DNA from: Sphingobium fontiphilum
GTDB lineage: Bacteria > Pseudomonadota > Alphaproteobacteria > Sphingomonadales > Sphingomonadaceae
NCBI RefSeq assembly: GCF_014196635.1
Contig: NZ_JACIEB010000007.1
Coordinates: forward strand, 118,571-182,570
DNA: 64,000 nt
Reading direction: 5' to 3'
The translations under genes and the position numbers were made by a program. The notes beneath the pieces were generated by a model. It was not told the DNA's origin. It searched no databases and was given only the letters and a program-made list of their open reading frames with translations. Position 1 is the stretch's first letter. Each line of letters begins with the position of its first letter. Below are positions 1 to 8,882 of the stretch, piece by piece.

Positions 1-563
1 ACCTGACTTTGGGCCTGGCGATAGGCAATCCTTGCTTCGGTCGCAGCCGTTCGCGCCGCAATCAGGTCCTGTTCGGGCGACACGCGCTGCGCGAACAGGC
101 GCTGTTCGCGTGCGAGGTTGGAATTGGCGAGTGCAAGCCTGGCGCGCGACGCTTCCACCTCTCCCTTGAGCTGTGCCGCTTCCCTGCTTTCGATGACCGC
201 GATGGTTTCCCCCCTGCTGACCGACTGGCCCAGATTGCGGGTCAATGAAACGACGCGGCCTCCGATCGCGGCCGAAACGACCTGCGTCCCTTGCGGATCA
301 CCCTCGATAGTTGCGGGCAGTTCGATCGTACCGGCTCCGCCTGTCATCGGGCGCGCGATCTGGACCCCGGCGGCCGTGATCTGGTCGGGCGTGAGCGTCA
401 CGGCCCCTTCGTCGGCATGCGCTTCTTTATCGCCGCCCTCGTCGGCATTGGCAGATGCTTCATTGGTTGCAGCAGCATCGCCGCCTTCGGAGCTACCGCC
501 GCAAGCGGAGAGCAGCAAGGCGAGGCCAAGCGGCATCGCGCCGCCCATAAGGATGGTCTTCAT
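1..563 (-). CDS. RND efflux periplasmic adaptor lipoprotein (CzcB/CnrB-like), 3' end outside window
   Basis: This is the membrane-fusion (adaptor) subunit of a heavy-metal RND pump, bridging the inner-membrane antiporter and the TolC-like channel in the periplasm. The start is the ATG at 563, which overlaps the channel gene's stop as ATGA. The N-terminus has a lipoprotein signal ending in LLLSACGG, followed by an Asp/Glu/His-rich linker. Further on the barrel-sandwich and coiled-coil parts of HlyD-family adaptors are readable (GGRVVSL, GETIAVIESREAAQLKGEV). Only about 187 codons are visible because the gene runs off the window edge; the pump gene should follow outside. Czc/Cnr versus Cus substrate class cannot be settled from this part. 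Confidence 0.85.
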   Translation of the reverse strand, partial: MKTILMGGAMPLGLALLLSACGGSSEGGDAAATNEASANADEGGDKEAHADEGAVTLTPDQITAAGVQIARPMTGGAGTIELPATIEGDPQGTQVVSAAIGGRVVSLTRNLGQSVSRGETIAVIESREAAQLKGEVEASRARLALANSNLAREQRLFAQRVSPEQDLIAARTAATEARIAYRQAQSQ

Positions 564-1849
564 CGGTCGGTATCCCCCGAAATCGTGGTTGCCGTCGCGG
601 GGGCGGTCAACCGCTCCAGTTGCGCGCGTGCATTTTGATAATTGGCGAGTGCGTCGATCGCGGCGACGCGCGTCTCGGCAAGAGTGCGTTCGGCCTCCAG
701 CAGGTCGAGCTGGCCGAACTTGCCTTCGCGGTAGCCGATCCGGGCGATCCTGGCGGCTTCCTGTGCCGCTTCCAGCGCCGGTCCGGCTGCAGCGCGGGCG
801 GTCGTCGCCGCGTTTGCGGCCTCCGCCTGCGCGTTCGTGATCGCCTGCTCGACATCGAGGGCGGTAACACGCCGTAAGGCTTCCGCTTGGCTTCGCTGCG
901 CGCTCGCCTGCGCGATGGCCGCGCGGCCATTGTTGAACAGCGGGATCGGAATCGAGATCGAAAATACCGCAGCGGTGTCGTTGGACGCTTCGAGCCGCCT
1001 TAGAGCCGGGCCGACGTTGAGGTCCGGCACCCGGTTCGCCCGCGCCAGCCTCACGCCGGCATCGGCGACGGCTAGATCGGCGTCGGCGGCGGCGAGCGCC
1101 AAAGTGTTTGCCGCCGGCGGCGTCTCGACGGGACCAAAGGTCAGCGCCGGGAGCTGATCGAGAAGCGCGGCATCGAGCATCCCGTCGATAGGTCGTCCAA
1201 TCCGCCGTGCCAGGTTCGTGCGCGCTGCTTCGGCCAGCCGTGTCAGCCGTTCCACATTGGCATCGGCGTTGATCCTCGTGACATCGGCGCGCTGCTGTTC
1301 GAGCGGCGAGGCCCGTCCCGCCTGAACCCGCACACCCGCGCCGCGCAGCACTTCGGCGGCAATGCGCGCTTGATCGCGCGCTGTTGCGAGCCGGCGTTCG
1401 GCCGCAACCGTATCTATATAGAGCTGCGTCACTTGCAGACGAATGTCGCTCGCGGTGATCGCTGCCTGAAGTTCGGCACGCGAAAGCTGGGCGCTGGCAA
1501 CGGCGACGCGGGCACCGCGCTTACCGCCCAGCTCGATCGGGATCGCAACACCGACGGTCGTCTCGGCACTTTGCAGACCCTTGTATGGGCCAGAGCCGGC
1601 AACATTCTCGACCTGGCCCTGCAGGACGGGATTTGGCCGTAGCCCAGCGATCGTCCGCTCGGCCTGAGCCGCTTCGATCGCTGCTGCAGCTGCGTCAACA
1701 GCAGGTGCCGAGCCGCCCGCAGCCAGCACAGCCTGTTCTAAGGTATAGACGCCGAGCGGTTGCGCGGCCGCGGTAGCCGGCTCCGTCTGCGCCTGCGCGA
1801 TCGCCGCGCAGGACGTTACGGCCAATAAGGCCGCGATGACACGATGCAT
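560..1849 (-). CDS. TolC-family outer-membrane efflux channel (CzcC-like)
   Basis: This 429-residue protein is the outer-membrane channel of the adjoining RND system. It starts with a signal peptide ending near AIAQAQ. The body shows the duplicated, Ala-rich alpha-helical repeats of the outer-membrane efflux protein family, with the usual ISIPIPLFNNGRAAIAQA segment in the second repeat. The stop overlaps the start of the adaptor gene by four bases, so the two are translationally coupled. The upstream neighbours are a His-rich secreted protein and a CDF transporter, which suggests a divalent-cation (Zn/Co/Ni/Cd) efflux cluster rather than a copper one. The assignment to CzcC rather than another TolC relative is an inference from context. 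Confidence 0.88.
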   Translation of the reverse strand: MHRVIAALLAVTSCAAIAQAQTEPATAAAQPLGVYTLEQAVLAAGGSAPAVDAAAAAIEAAQAERTIAGLRPNPVLQGQVENVAGSGPYKGLQSAETTVGVAIPIELGGKRGARVAVASAQLSRAELQAAITASDIRLQVTQLYIDTVAAERRLATARDQARIAAEVLRGAGVRVQAGRASPLEQQRADVTRINADANVERLTRLAEAARTNLARRIGRPIDGMLDAALLDQLPALTFGPVETPPAANTLALAAADADLAVADAGVRLARANRVPDLNVGPALRRLEASNDTAAVFSISIPIPLFNNGRAAIAQASAQRSQAEALRRVTALDVEQAITNAQAEAANAATTARAAAGPALEAAQEAARIARIGYREGKFGQLDLLEAERTLAETRVAAIDALANYQNARAQLERLTAPATATTISGDTDR

Positions 1850-1914
1850 GGATAAAGAACTCCTGACGAACCTTGAGAACCCACCGGTCGATGCCGGAGG
1901 AAGCTAGGGAGTCG

Positions 1915-2250
1915 TCAGGCTTGGGGAGGGCGTAGCGCCGGGTCGGCCGCTGCGGTGGCCAGAACTATCGCCCGGCTCGGCCGCATGATTGATCCAGCCA
2001 AAGCCTGCCCAAAGGACTCGGCCTCCGCCAGCGGAGCCGCGACATGATGACCATGGCAACTGCCATGATGGTGGGGGTAGCCCTTGTCACCATCGGCGGG
2101 CACTTGGTCGCCATCGCCCTCGGTGTGGCCGATTTCAGCGGCGCTATTGGCATCAATACAAACGATCGGCTCCATCGCGTGCGAGACCGATCCGACCCCA
2201 AGGGTCAGGAACACGGCCAAACAGGCGAAAAGGATCGTCAGTCGATGCAT
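1915..2250 (-). CDS. Small secreted His-rich protein of the czc-type cluster
   Basis: This is a 111-residue protein with an N-terminal signal peptide (cleavage near SVSHA) and a histidine-rich metal-binding stretch (YPHHHGSCHGHHV, about residues 58-70) preceded by an Asp-rich linker. It sits between the CDF transporter and the TolC-like channel on the same strand with short gaps, so it is probably part of that operon. Small periplasmic proteins with His clusters are common in czc/cnr loci (CzcI-type), where they are thought to buffer metals. I do not recognise the family with certainty; the role is inferred from composition and position. Confidence 0.6.
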   Translation of the reverse strand: MHRLTILFACLAVFLTLGVGSVSHAMEPIVCIDANSAAEIGHTEGDGDQVPADGDKGYPHHHGSCHGHHVAAPLAEAESFGQALAGSIMRPSRAIVLATAAADPALRPPQA

Positions 2251-2268
2251 CTATCTGCTCTTTAACAA

Positions 2269-2934
2269 CTATAGGCTCGTGGAGGCCAGCGAATGTTGTG
2301 CCGAACCTTCATTTGGCGGTTTCGGGCGCAGTTCTGAACGGGCCTGACTGATGATTTGCAGGCCGCCCCAGATACCTAGGCCCGCCATGATTAGGGCAAC
2401 AGCGAGATCCGGCCAAGCCGTGCCCGTACCAACGACACCGGCGGCAGCGAGCAAGACCGCAAGATTGCCGATTGCGTCGTTGCGCGAGCAGATCCAGACT
2501 GAGCGCATGTTGGCGTCGCCACTGCGGTAGCGATAGAGCATGAGCGCAACGCTGCCATTCGCGATCAGCGCGATCACGCCGACGATTCCCATCGTCTCGG
2601 CCTGCGGCACGCCGCGGCCCAGCGCCGCAAGCACCGTCGTGACGAGGACATAAAGGCCGAAGGCGAGGATCGTGCCGCCCTTGAGCAGCGCGGCACGCGA
2701 CCGCCAGCCAAGCGCCAGACCCGCGACCCCGAGGCTGATGGCATAATTTGCAGAATCGCCGAGGAAATCGAGCGCGTCCGCCTGTAGCGATCGCGACCCC
2801 GAAGCGATGCCGGCGACAATCTCGCCCAGAAACATCGCCAGATTGATCGCGAGCGCGATCCAGAGCATGCGGCGCCAGCGCGGATCCGGCGTCGGCGGTA
2901 CGTCGGACTGGCAGCTGTTACAGACCATGATCAT
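2269..2934 (-). CDS. Cation diffusion facilitator (CDF) family metal transporter
   Basis: This 221-residue membrane protein exports divalent metal by proton antiport, as CDF proteins do. It has about six transmembrane segments. The TM2 motif is ADALDFLGDSANY and the TM5 motif is SRNDAIGN, both at the metal-site positions of the family (D-x3-D and N-D-x3-N). The cytoplasmic C-terminal domain is very short, and the N-terminus has a small Cys pair (CNSC). This short type resembles DmeF/CzcD-like transporters found with RND pumps. It is the first gene of the minus-strand metal cluster running to position 1. Substrate (Co, Ni, Zn or Cd) cannot be told from the sequence. Confidence 0.82.
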   Translation of the reverse strand: MIMVCNSCQSDVPPTPDPRWRRMLWIALAINLAMFLGEIVAGIASGSRSLQADALDFLGDSANYAISLGVAGLALGWRSRAALLKGGTILAFGLYVLVTTVLAALGRGVPQAETMGIVGVIALIANGSVALMLYRYRSGDANMRSVWICSRNDAIGNLAVLLAAAGVVGTGTAWPDLAVALIMAGLGIWGGLQIISQARSELRPKPPNEGSAQHSLASTSL

Positions 2935-3020
2935 CTACTCGAACAAGCATCATGGACTCTCTATGCACCCTCTAGCTACTAGAGGGTCAAGGCAAATCAT
3001 CGTGGTTGTCCCCGGCTGCA

Positions 3021-3614
3021 TCAGCCGACCGCCACAGCGGCACGGCGCCGGTTGAGGAGGAAGCCACCAAGCACCGCGATGAGCATCAGGAGCTGCGCGC
3101 CCATTGACTGCAAGGTCGGGAAGATACCGAGCATGGAGACGCGGACGCCGCCGCCAAGCGGCGCGATGTCTATGATGCCGGCTTCCTGTAGCGCCGACAC
3201 GCCCTTGCCGGCGAGGACGATGGTAAGGATCGCCATCAACCACGCGCTGTAGGCGAAGAATTTCGCGATCGGCAGGTCGCGGCTGTAGCGCAGCATGGCC
3301 CAGGCGAGAAGTCCGAGCAGCAGCGATAGCCGGTTGATGCCGAAGCTGAGCGTAAAGACGAGGGCGAGTGGTGCGAAGACCGCGATCCATCCGAGCAACG
3401 TCGGAGCGCCGCTCGCCGTGAAAAATACGGCACGCACGCCAGTGCTGTTGACAACGAACAAGGCGACGATCCCGGTCAACAATAGACCGCTGGCCATGTA
3501 GTTGTAGACCGCGAGCATATATGCTCGCAGTCCCGCATGAAAGGCGGCCGCAGGCCCCTTCGGGATTGCGCGAGCAGCAAGCGGCGATGTGGTCGGTTTC
3601 AACGGATCTGCCAT
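3021..3614 (-). CDS. Chimeric membrane protein: BI-1/YccA N-terminal half fused to FTR1 iron permease C-terminal half
   Basis: The 197-residue frame begins like a Bax-inhibitor-1/YccA protein (AGLRAYMLAVYNYMASGLLLTG, residues about 28-49 by eye, through LSFGINRLS near 115). It then switches to sequence typical of the C-terminal part of FTR1/EfeU iron permeases (RYSRDLPIAKFF, LAGKGVSALQEAGII, LGIFPTLQSMGAQLL). A normal BI-1 protein is about 230-250 residues and does not contain these FTR1 motifs; an FTR1 protein should carry two REXXE motifs, which are absent here. The simplest reading is a deletion fusion of two genes that kept the frame. Function is doubtful; it may be a relic that still translates. 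Confidence 0.65.
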   Translation of the reverse strand: MADPLKPTTSPLAARAIPKGPAAAFHAGLRAYMLAVYNYMASGLLLTGIVALFVVNSTGVRAVFFTASGAPTLLGWIAVFAPLALVFTLSFGINRLSLLLGLLAWAMLRYSRDLPIAKFFAYSAWLMAILTIVLAGKGVSALQEAGIIDIAPLGGGVRVSMLGIFPTLQSMGAQLLMLIAVLGGFLLNRRRAAVAVG

Positions 3615-3701
3615 GGCCAGTGCTCTTTCTCGGTGTGGCGATTGCGTGTTCCAGTCAGCTCGGCGATGCGACCGATCAAAAGGTCGCGGCCGGCAGGAAT
3701 T

Positions 3702-4376
3702 TCATTGTTGATCCGCGCTTGCGTCACGCGTCGCACCGAACAGGCGCGCAAGGTGGGGCACAAACGGTGGAACGGTCTTTGTGTAGCGACGATAAGCATC
3801 GCCAAATTCGGCGAGCGCCTCACGCTCTTCGGCCCGTGCCAGACGCAAATACATGACGACAAGTACTGGAAACATCGCCAGCGTGAGGATGGTCGGCCAC
3901 TGCAGCAAGAAGCCGACCATCACCAATACGAACCCATCATACTGTGGGTGGCGAACCAAGCCATAGATTCCGGTGGTAGCGAGCTTATGCCGGCGCTGGC
4001 TTTCATGAAGCGCCGTCCATCCAACGGCGATCAGCCAGAAGCCGGCGCCGATCAGCACGAAGCTGGCAATGTGGAACAGCCCGAAATGAGGGTTGATGCG
4101 CCAGCCAAACATCATCTCGAGGAGGTGGCCGGCGTCGTGGCTCCACCAGTTGACGCCGGGGAAGTGGGACTGGAGCCATCCTGAAAGCACGAAAATCGTT
4201 AGCGGGAACCCATACATCTCGGCGAAGAGGGCGACGATGAACGCGCTGAACGCTCCGAAACTGCGCCAGTCGCGCTTGGTTGCCGGCTTGAAGAAGCTGA
4301 ATGCGAACAGGATGAACACGGCTGCGTTGACCAGCGCGAGCCCCCACAGGCCGTAGCCGTAATCGATATGCGTCAT
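3702..4376 (-). CDS. Isoprenylcysteine carboxyl methyltransferase-like membrane protein
   Basis: This 224-residue polytopic protein has five or so membrane helices followed by the ICMT/PEMT signature: GIYGLVRHPQYDGF, then EEREALAEFGDAYRRY near the C-terminus. These residues bind S-adenosylmethionine in the family. Bacterial members are common in heavy-metal loci but their substrate is unknown. The start ATG at 4376 overlaps the stop of the DUF2933 gene by four bases, so the two form a coupled pair. The family assignment is secure; the biological role is not. Confidence 0.8.
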   Translation of the reverse strand: MTHIDYGYGLWGLALVNAAVFILFAFSFFKPATKRDWRSFGAFSAFIVALFAEMYGFPLTIFVLSGWLQSHFPGVNWWSHDAGHLLEMMFGWRINPHFGLFHIASFVLIGAGFWLIAVGWTALHESQRRHKLATTGIYGLVRHPQYDGFVLVMVGFLLQWPTILTLAMFPVLVVMYLRLARAEEREALAEFGDAYRRYTKTVPPFVPHLARLFGATRDASADQQ

Positions 4377-4633
4377 CGCGGCTCTCCCTCGGCGCGCTCA
4401 TTGAGATTGGCCAGCGGGGCGCGGCCGGTCTCCTGGTCATGAGCATGCTGATGACCGCCATGACCATTATGCATGAACAGGTGCATGAGCGGACAAGCGA
4501 GAAGAATCAGGTAGGGGAGCAGGCCAAAAAAGTGCGCGGTGTGCTCAGTGATCAGGAAGAAGCCGGCAACGAGCAGAAATCCGATCAGGACGAACGTCCC
4601 GCGCCGGCGTATCTGATGGTCATGATCGTTCAT
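4373..4633 (-). CDS. DUF2933 small membrane protein, His-rich tail
   Basis: This 86-residue protein has two closely spaced hydrophobic segments (VLIGFLLVAGFFLITEHT and FGLLPYLILLACPLMHLFMH) followed by a soluble tail rich in His and Gly (HNGHGGHQHAHDQ). The pattern ACPLMHLFMHxGHGGH is the hallmark of DUF2933 proteins, which occur beside copper and silver resistance genes. It lies first in a two-gene operon with the methyltransferase-like protein. The His/Met residues suggest metal binding at the membrane face; no mechanism is known to me. Confidence 0.8.
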   Translation of the reverse strand: MNDHDHQIRRRGTFVLIGFLLVAGFFLITEHTAHFFGLLPYLILLACPLMHLFMHNGHGGHQHAHDQETGRAPLANLNERAEGEPR

Positions 4634-4884
4634 ACCGCTCTCTTCTGGTCAATGCCCGACGAGCATAGATCCCGGTCCAGAAGGCGCGGTATAAGTAGAC
4701 ACCGCAGCGGACCGCGCGGGCGGCGGTGCTCCCTGCGGTTCAGCCCTGCCCGCCCAGCGTAGTCCGCCTTTTCATCGAAGCCAGGGCGGCTCCGCGTTAC
4801 CTGCGGTCTTTGCGTATAGTTTCTAGCGTCTCGGACCAGGAAATCTGCACGGCACTAGATAATCGCGGGAGGCAGCCAGAATTC

Positions 4885-6345
4885 ATGCACAAGCGAAAGA
4901 AGAAACACAGGTCCCGCGCCCATTTGGGGGCGACCGTGCTCGAGCGCGAGGCAAAGATCGACCTTGCGGAGCGTCCTGCCGACGGTCTCGGCATCGCCTT
5001 CCTCGGCGCATCGGAGACCGTCACGGGCTCGCGTTACCTGGTGGATGACGGCGAGACGCAGGTCGTCATCGATTCCGGCCTGTTCCAGGGGCCTAGGGAC
5101 CTGCGCCGCCTCAACTGGGCGCCCATTCCGCCCGAGGTCGCCGACGTCGACCTGGTGCTGCTGACCCATGCGCATCTCGATCATTCCGGCGCTCTGCCGC
5201 GCATGGCGCGTCTCGGCTGGGATGGAACCGTTCTCAGCACACGGGCCACCGAAGCCTTGTGCGAACTTCTTCTGCCGGACAGCGGACACCTCCAGGAGAA
5301 GGACGCCGAGTTTGCCAATCGCCACGGCTTTTCACGGCACCAACCCGCGCTGCCTCTCTACACCCAGGCCGACGCGCGCATGGCGCTGCAGCTGTTCCGA
5401 ACGGTCGAGTTCGGAGCGTGGCACGCAATCGCCGACGGTATCAAGGCGCGCTATCACCGCGCCGGCCATATTCTCGGCGCCGCATCGATCGAGATCGACT
5501 GGAACGGTCGCACGATCCTCTTCTCCGGCGATGTCGGACGTTATGGCGACGCAGTCATGAAGGATCCCGAGCTGCCTGAGCGGGCAGATTACGTCGTCGT
5601 GGAATCAACCTATGGAGATCGCCGGCACGAGCAGGTCGATCCGGCAAGGGTGCTGGGTGATCATATCGAACGATGCGTCAGGCGCGGCGGAACTGTCGTC
5701 ATCCCAGCCTTCGCGGTCGGGCGCGCCCAGTCGCTGCTGTATCACCTGTCCCGCCTGCGCGCTGACGGACGCCTGCGGGACATTCCCATCTATCTCGACA
5801 GCCCGATGGCGATCAATGCGAGCGGGCTGATGTGCGACTTCATGGGGGAGCACCGGCTGAGTCGCGCGGAGTGCGAAACTGCCTGTGGGGTGGCGCATTA
5901 TGTACGGGAGGTCGAGGAGTCCAAGGAGCTGACCGCCAATGCCGCCCCCAAGGTCATCATTTCGGCAAGCGGCATGGCGACCGGCGGCCGCGTTCTCCAT
6001 CATCTCAAGCGCTTCGCACCCGATGGGAAGAACCTCATCCTCTTTTCGGGGTTCCAGGCGGCGGGGACACGCGGCGCGGCGATAATCGGCGGGGCCCGGA
6101 CGATCAAGATCCACGGCGAATATATCCCGGTCGCGGCCGAGGTCGCGAACCTCACCATGCTCTCGGCCCACGCCGACAGCGACGAGCTCATGCGGTGGCT
6201 CGGCGCGCTGCACGAGGGGCCACGACACGTCTATGTCACTCACGGCGAGCCGACCGGCGCGCATGTGCTGGCGAAGCGCATCTCGGAAGAACTGAACTGG
6301 TCGTGCAGCGTGCCGGCATTAGGAAGCTGGGGCCTGCTCGCGTGA
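4885..6345 (+). CDS. MBL-fold metallo-hydrolase with RNA-specificity (CPSF/YSH1-like) domain
   Basis: This is a beta-CASP metallo-beta-lactamase of the bacterial RNase/CPSF type, 486 residues from the ATG at 4885. That start has a GGGAGG ribosome site 12 bases upstream and follows directly with a basic tail (MHKRKKKHRSR). The metal motif THAHLDHSG gives H95, H97, D99 and H100; later motifs include DVGRYGD, PAFAVGRAQ, the beta-CASP segment ISASGMATGGRVLHHL, and the final HADSDE and VTHGE. The family cleaves RNA endo- or exonucleolytically. Its stop overlaps the GTG start of the phosphorylase gene, so it heads a three-gene operon with nucleotide-salvage enzymes, suggesting RNA or nucleotide recycling. 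Confidence 0.85.
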   Translation: MHKRKKKHRSRAHLGATVLEREAKIDLAERPADGLGIAFLGASETVTGSRYLVDDGETQVVIDSGLFQGPRDLRRLNWAPIPPEVADVDLVLLTHAHLDHSGALPRMARLGWDGTVLSTRATEALCELLLPDSGHLQEKDAEFANRHGFSRHQPALPLYTQADARMALQLFRTVEFGAWHAIADGIKARYHRAGHILGAASIEIDWNGRTILFSGDVGRYGDAVMKDPELPERADYVVVESTYGDRRHEQVDPARVLGDHIERCVRRGGTVVIPAFAVGRAQSLLYHLSRLRADGRLRDIPIYLDSPMAINASGLMCDFMGEHRLSRAECETACGVAHYVREVEESKELTANAAPKVIISASGMATGGRVLHHLKRFAPDGKNLILFSGFQAAGTRGAAIIGGARTIKIHGEYIPVAAEVANLTMLSAHADSDELMRWLGALHEGPRHVYVTHGEPTGAHVLAKRISEELNWSCSVPALGSWGLLA

Positions 6346-7880
6346 GAGCTTCTGCAATCGAGGAGGCCGATTCGGAGCCCGTCGCGACGACGCTGCGGGC
6401 GCGCCGCCTCGGCCTGACCGCAGCCGGCAACGACCTCATTGCAGTCATGCGCCACGACTGCCCGGTCTGCCGATCCGAAGGCCTCGCCTCGCGGGCGCAA
6501 GTCAGCCTCCGTGCCGGCGACAACGAAGTGGTGGTTTCCTTGCTGCACAGCTCGGGCGATGCTCCTGCGCCCGGGGAAATAGGCCTGTCCGAGACAGCGT
6601 GGCATCGGCTCGGTGTCCGTGACGACGATCTGGTCGAGATCACGCACGCCCAGCCGCTCGCCTCGCTCAGCGACGTACGCCGTCGCATCTACGGGAACCG
6701 GCTTGGCAAAGAGGCCTTCTCCGCGATCATCAGCGACATCACCGAGCGTCGGTACAGCGATGTCCATCTCGCAGCCTTCGTGACGGCCTGTTCGGCAGTG
6801 CCGCTCGATCAGGATGAAACCATCGGGCTCACCAGGGCCATGGTTGATGTCGGTGAGCGGCTGAGCTGGCCCGGCGCGGTCATCGTCGACAAGCATAGTG
6901 TCGGCGGATTGCCGGGAAATCGCACGACGCCGATCGTCGTCTCGATCATGGCCGCTGAAGGCTTGATCATGCCCAAGACATCCTCGCGGGCGATCACCTC
7001 GCCGGCCGGCACCGCCGACACGATGGAAGTACTGGCACCCGTCGACCTCGACGTCCCCGCGATCCGCCGGGTGGTCGAACGCGAAGGCGGGTGTATCGTG
7101 TGGGGCGGCGCCGTCCGGCTGAGTCCGGCCGACGATGTAATCATCGGAGTCGAACGGGTGCTCGACATCGATGCGGTCGGCCAGATGGTGGCCTCGGTTC
7201 TCTCCAAGAAGATCGCCGCCGGCGCGACCCATCTCGTGATCGACATCCCGGTCGGTCCGACTGCCAAGGTGCGCAGCGCCGATGCGGCCGACACACTCTC
7301 AACGGCGCTGACGTCGGTCGCCGAAGCCTTTGGCTTGCGTACCCGCGTAATGTGCGGCTCAGGCGCCGAGCCGATCGGACGTGGCATCGGCCCGGCGCTC
7401 GAAGCTCAGGATGTACTGGCCGTGCTTCAAGGCGAACCCGGCGCGGAGGATCTCGCGCAGCGCGCATGCGAACTCGCCGGAGGCCTCTTCGAGTTGGCGG
7501 GGGCAACACCAGCCGGCGGAGGGTTCGCGCGGGCGCTGGAAAGTCTCGAAAGCGGCCGTGCCTGGGCGAAATTCCAACGCATCTGCGAAGCTCAGGGCGG
7601 CATGCGCGCACCCCCGGTTGCCCCATTTCAGCAGGATATGATCGCGCCTTATACCGGCCGGCTCGTCAGCATCGACAACCGCAAGCTCGCGACCGTCGCA
7701 AAGCTCGCCGGCGCCCCGATGGCCAAAGCCGCGGGAGTCGCGCTCCATAGCCGCCTGAACCAGAGAGTTGAGGCAGGCACACCCCTGTGCACCATACATG
7801 CCGAGAGCCCAGGCGAACTCGACTATGCGGCAGCCTTCGCGGTGAGCAATGGTGCGATCTTCGGGATCGCCGCGGAATGA
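6342..7880 (+). CDS. AMP/thymidine phosphorylase family protein (archaeal DeoA-like)
   Basis: I chose the GTG at 6342, which overlaps the preceding stop as GTGA, giving 512 residues; the frame continues upstream but only inside the MBL gene. The protein has the long N-terminal extension of AMP phosphorylases and the core motif KHSVGGLPGNRTTP followed by PKTSSRAITSPAGTADTME. These match the archaeal AMP phosphorylase/putative thymidine phosphorylase group more closely than ordinary DeoA. Such enzymes split AMP (or other nucleoside monophosphates) with phosphate to give ribose-1,5-bisphosphate. Its neighbour is a PRPP synthetase homolog with a four-base overlap, so salvage of ribose phosphates is a reasonable inference. 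Confidence 0.82.
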   Translation: MRASAIEEADSEPVATTLRARRLGLTAAGNDLIAVMRHDCPVCRSEGLASRAQVSLRAGDNEVVVSLLHSSGDAPAPGEIGLSETAWHRLGVRDDDLVEITHAQPLASLSDVRRRIYGNRLGKEAFSAIISDITERRYSDVHLAAFVTACSAVPLDQDETIGLTRAMVDVGERLSWPGAVIVDKHSVGGLPGNRTTPIVVSIMAAEGLIMPKTSSRAITSPAGTADTMEVLAPVDLDVPAIRRVVEREGGCIVWGGAVRLSPADDVIIGVERVLDIDAVGQMVASVLSKKIAAGATHLVIDIPVGPTAKVRSADAADTLSTALTSVAEAFGLRTRVMCGSGAEPIGRGIGPALEAQDVLAVLQGEPGAEDLAQRACELAGGLFELAGATPAGGGFARALESLESGRAWAKFQRICEAQGGMRAPPVAPFQQDMIAPYTGRLVSIDNRKLATVAKLAGAPMAKAAGVALHSRLNQRVEAGTPLCTIHAESPGELDYAAAFAVSNGAIFGIAAE

Positions 7881-8761
7881 GCCGGCCGATCGTCTTCGCG
7901 CTTCCCGGCAGTGAGGCGCTCCTCCAGGCCTTGTGTGCCGCGCTCGGCGCACAGCCGGGCGTACTGGAGCACCGCGAGTTCCCGGACGGAGAATCGTATC
8001 TCAGGACCGTAAGCGATGTCGCCGATCGTGACGTCGTCCTCCTGTGCAGCCTCGATCGTCCGAATGCAAAGCTGTTGCCACTTCTGTTCGCAGCGGACAC
8101 GGTTCGCGAGCTTGGGGCGCGCAAGGCTGGCCTTGTCGCTCCCTATCTTGCCTACATGCGCCAAGACGTGCGCTTCCATCCCGGCGAGGCCGTGACGTCG
8201 CGCACCTTTTCCGCCGTCCTGTCGCGCCATCTCGACTGGATGGTGACGGTCGATCCCCATCTCCACCGCTATCATGATCTGTCGGAAATCTACCGCATTC
8301 CTACTCGGGTCGTTCATGCCGCGCCGCTGATGGCGTCCTGGATCAAGCAGAATGTCGCCCGACCGCTGATCATTGGACCCGACGCGGAAAGCCAGCAATG
8401 GGTGGCGCAGGTAGCAGCGGACGCTGACGCGCCGTACCTCGTTTGCGAGAAGGCGCGTTCCGGCGATCGCGAGGTGACCATCTCGATCCCCGATGCCTCC
8501 ACCTTTTCCAACCGCCAGGCGGTGCTGGTAGATGATATCGCCTCATCGGGCCGCACACTCGCGGGCGCTGCGCGCCAGCTCGTTGGCATGGGTTTTGCGC
8601 CGCCCGATTGCGCGGTGGTGCATCCCCTCTTCGCGGGAGACGCAGCACAGGTGCTGGGCGCGCTTGTTGGCCGCATCGTCAGCACCAACACAGTTGTCCA
8701 CGCTTCTAACGGTATCGACACGGTGCCCATGATCGCCGAGGCGGTTCACAGCCTCCTGTAA
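7877..8761 (+). CDS. Ribose-phosphate pyrophosphokinase family protein
   Basis: The ATG at 7877 overlaps the phosphorylase stop (ATGA) and gives 294 residues, somewhat shorter than the usual 310-320. Motifs of PRPP synthetase are present in order: REFPDGESYLR, the YLAYMRQDVRFHPGE catalytic segment, VDPHLHRYHDLSEIY, and the PRPP-binding loop VLVDDIASSGRTL. The enzyme normally makes PRPP from ribose-5-phosphate and ATP. The short form with MRQDxxFxPGE resembles the archaeal-like class often paired with AMP phosphorylase. It is the last gene of the operon; the next gene, a FixJ regulator, begins 214 bases later with its own upstream region. Confidence 0.88.
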   Translation: MSRPIVFALPGSEALLQALCAALGAQPGVLEHREFPDGESYLRTVSDVADRDVVLLCSLDRPNAKLLPLLFAADTVRELGARKAGLVAPYLAYMRQDVRFHPGEAVTSRTFSAVLSRHLDWMVTVDPHLHRYHDLSEIYRIPTRVVHAAPLMASWIKQNVARPLIIGPDAESQQWVAQVAADADAPYLVCEKARSGDREVTISIPDASTFSNRQAVLVDDIASSGRTLAGAARQLVGMGFAPPDCAVVHPLFAGDAAQVLGALVGRIVSTNTVVHASNGIDTVPMIAEAVHSLL

Positions 8762-8882
8762 TCGGCATGGGTCCACCTTCGCGATTGGTGAGCCAACGAT
8801 CGCACGTTCCTGACCGTCCGCACCGACTGGAACGCGTGTGCGATCAGCCCCGCGCGTGCAACAGTGCAAATCCCTCTTGACC

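Noticed and set aside
118..840. Long plus-strand open frame over the efflux adaptor and channel genes
   Set aside because: It is the mirror of minus-strand CzcB/CzcC-like genes; codon composition is Ser/Arg/Pro-rich and no family pattern appears.
5832..6341. N-terminal extension of the phosphorylase frame
   Set aside because: It lies entirely inside the MBL gene in another frame; the GTG at 6342 with overlap is a better start.
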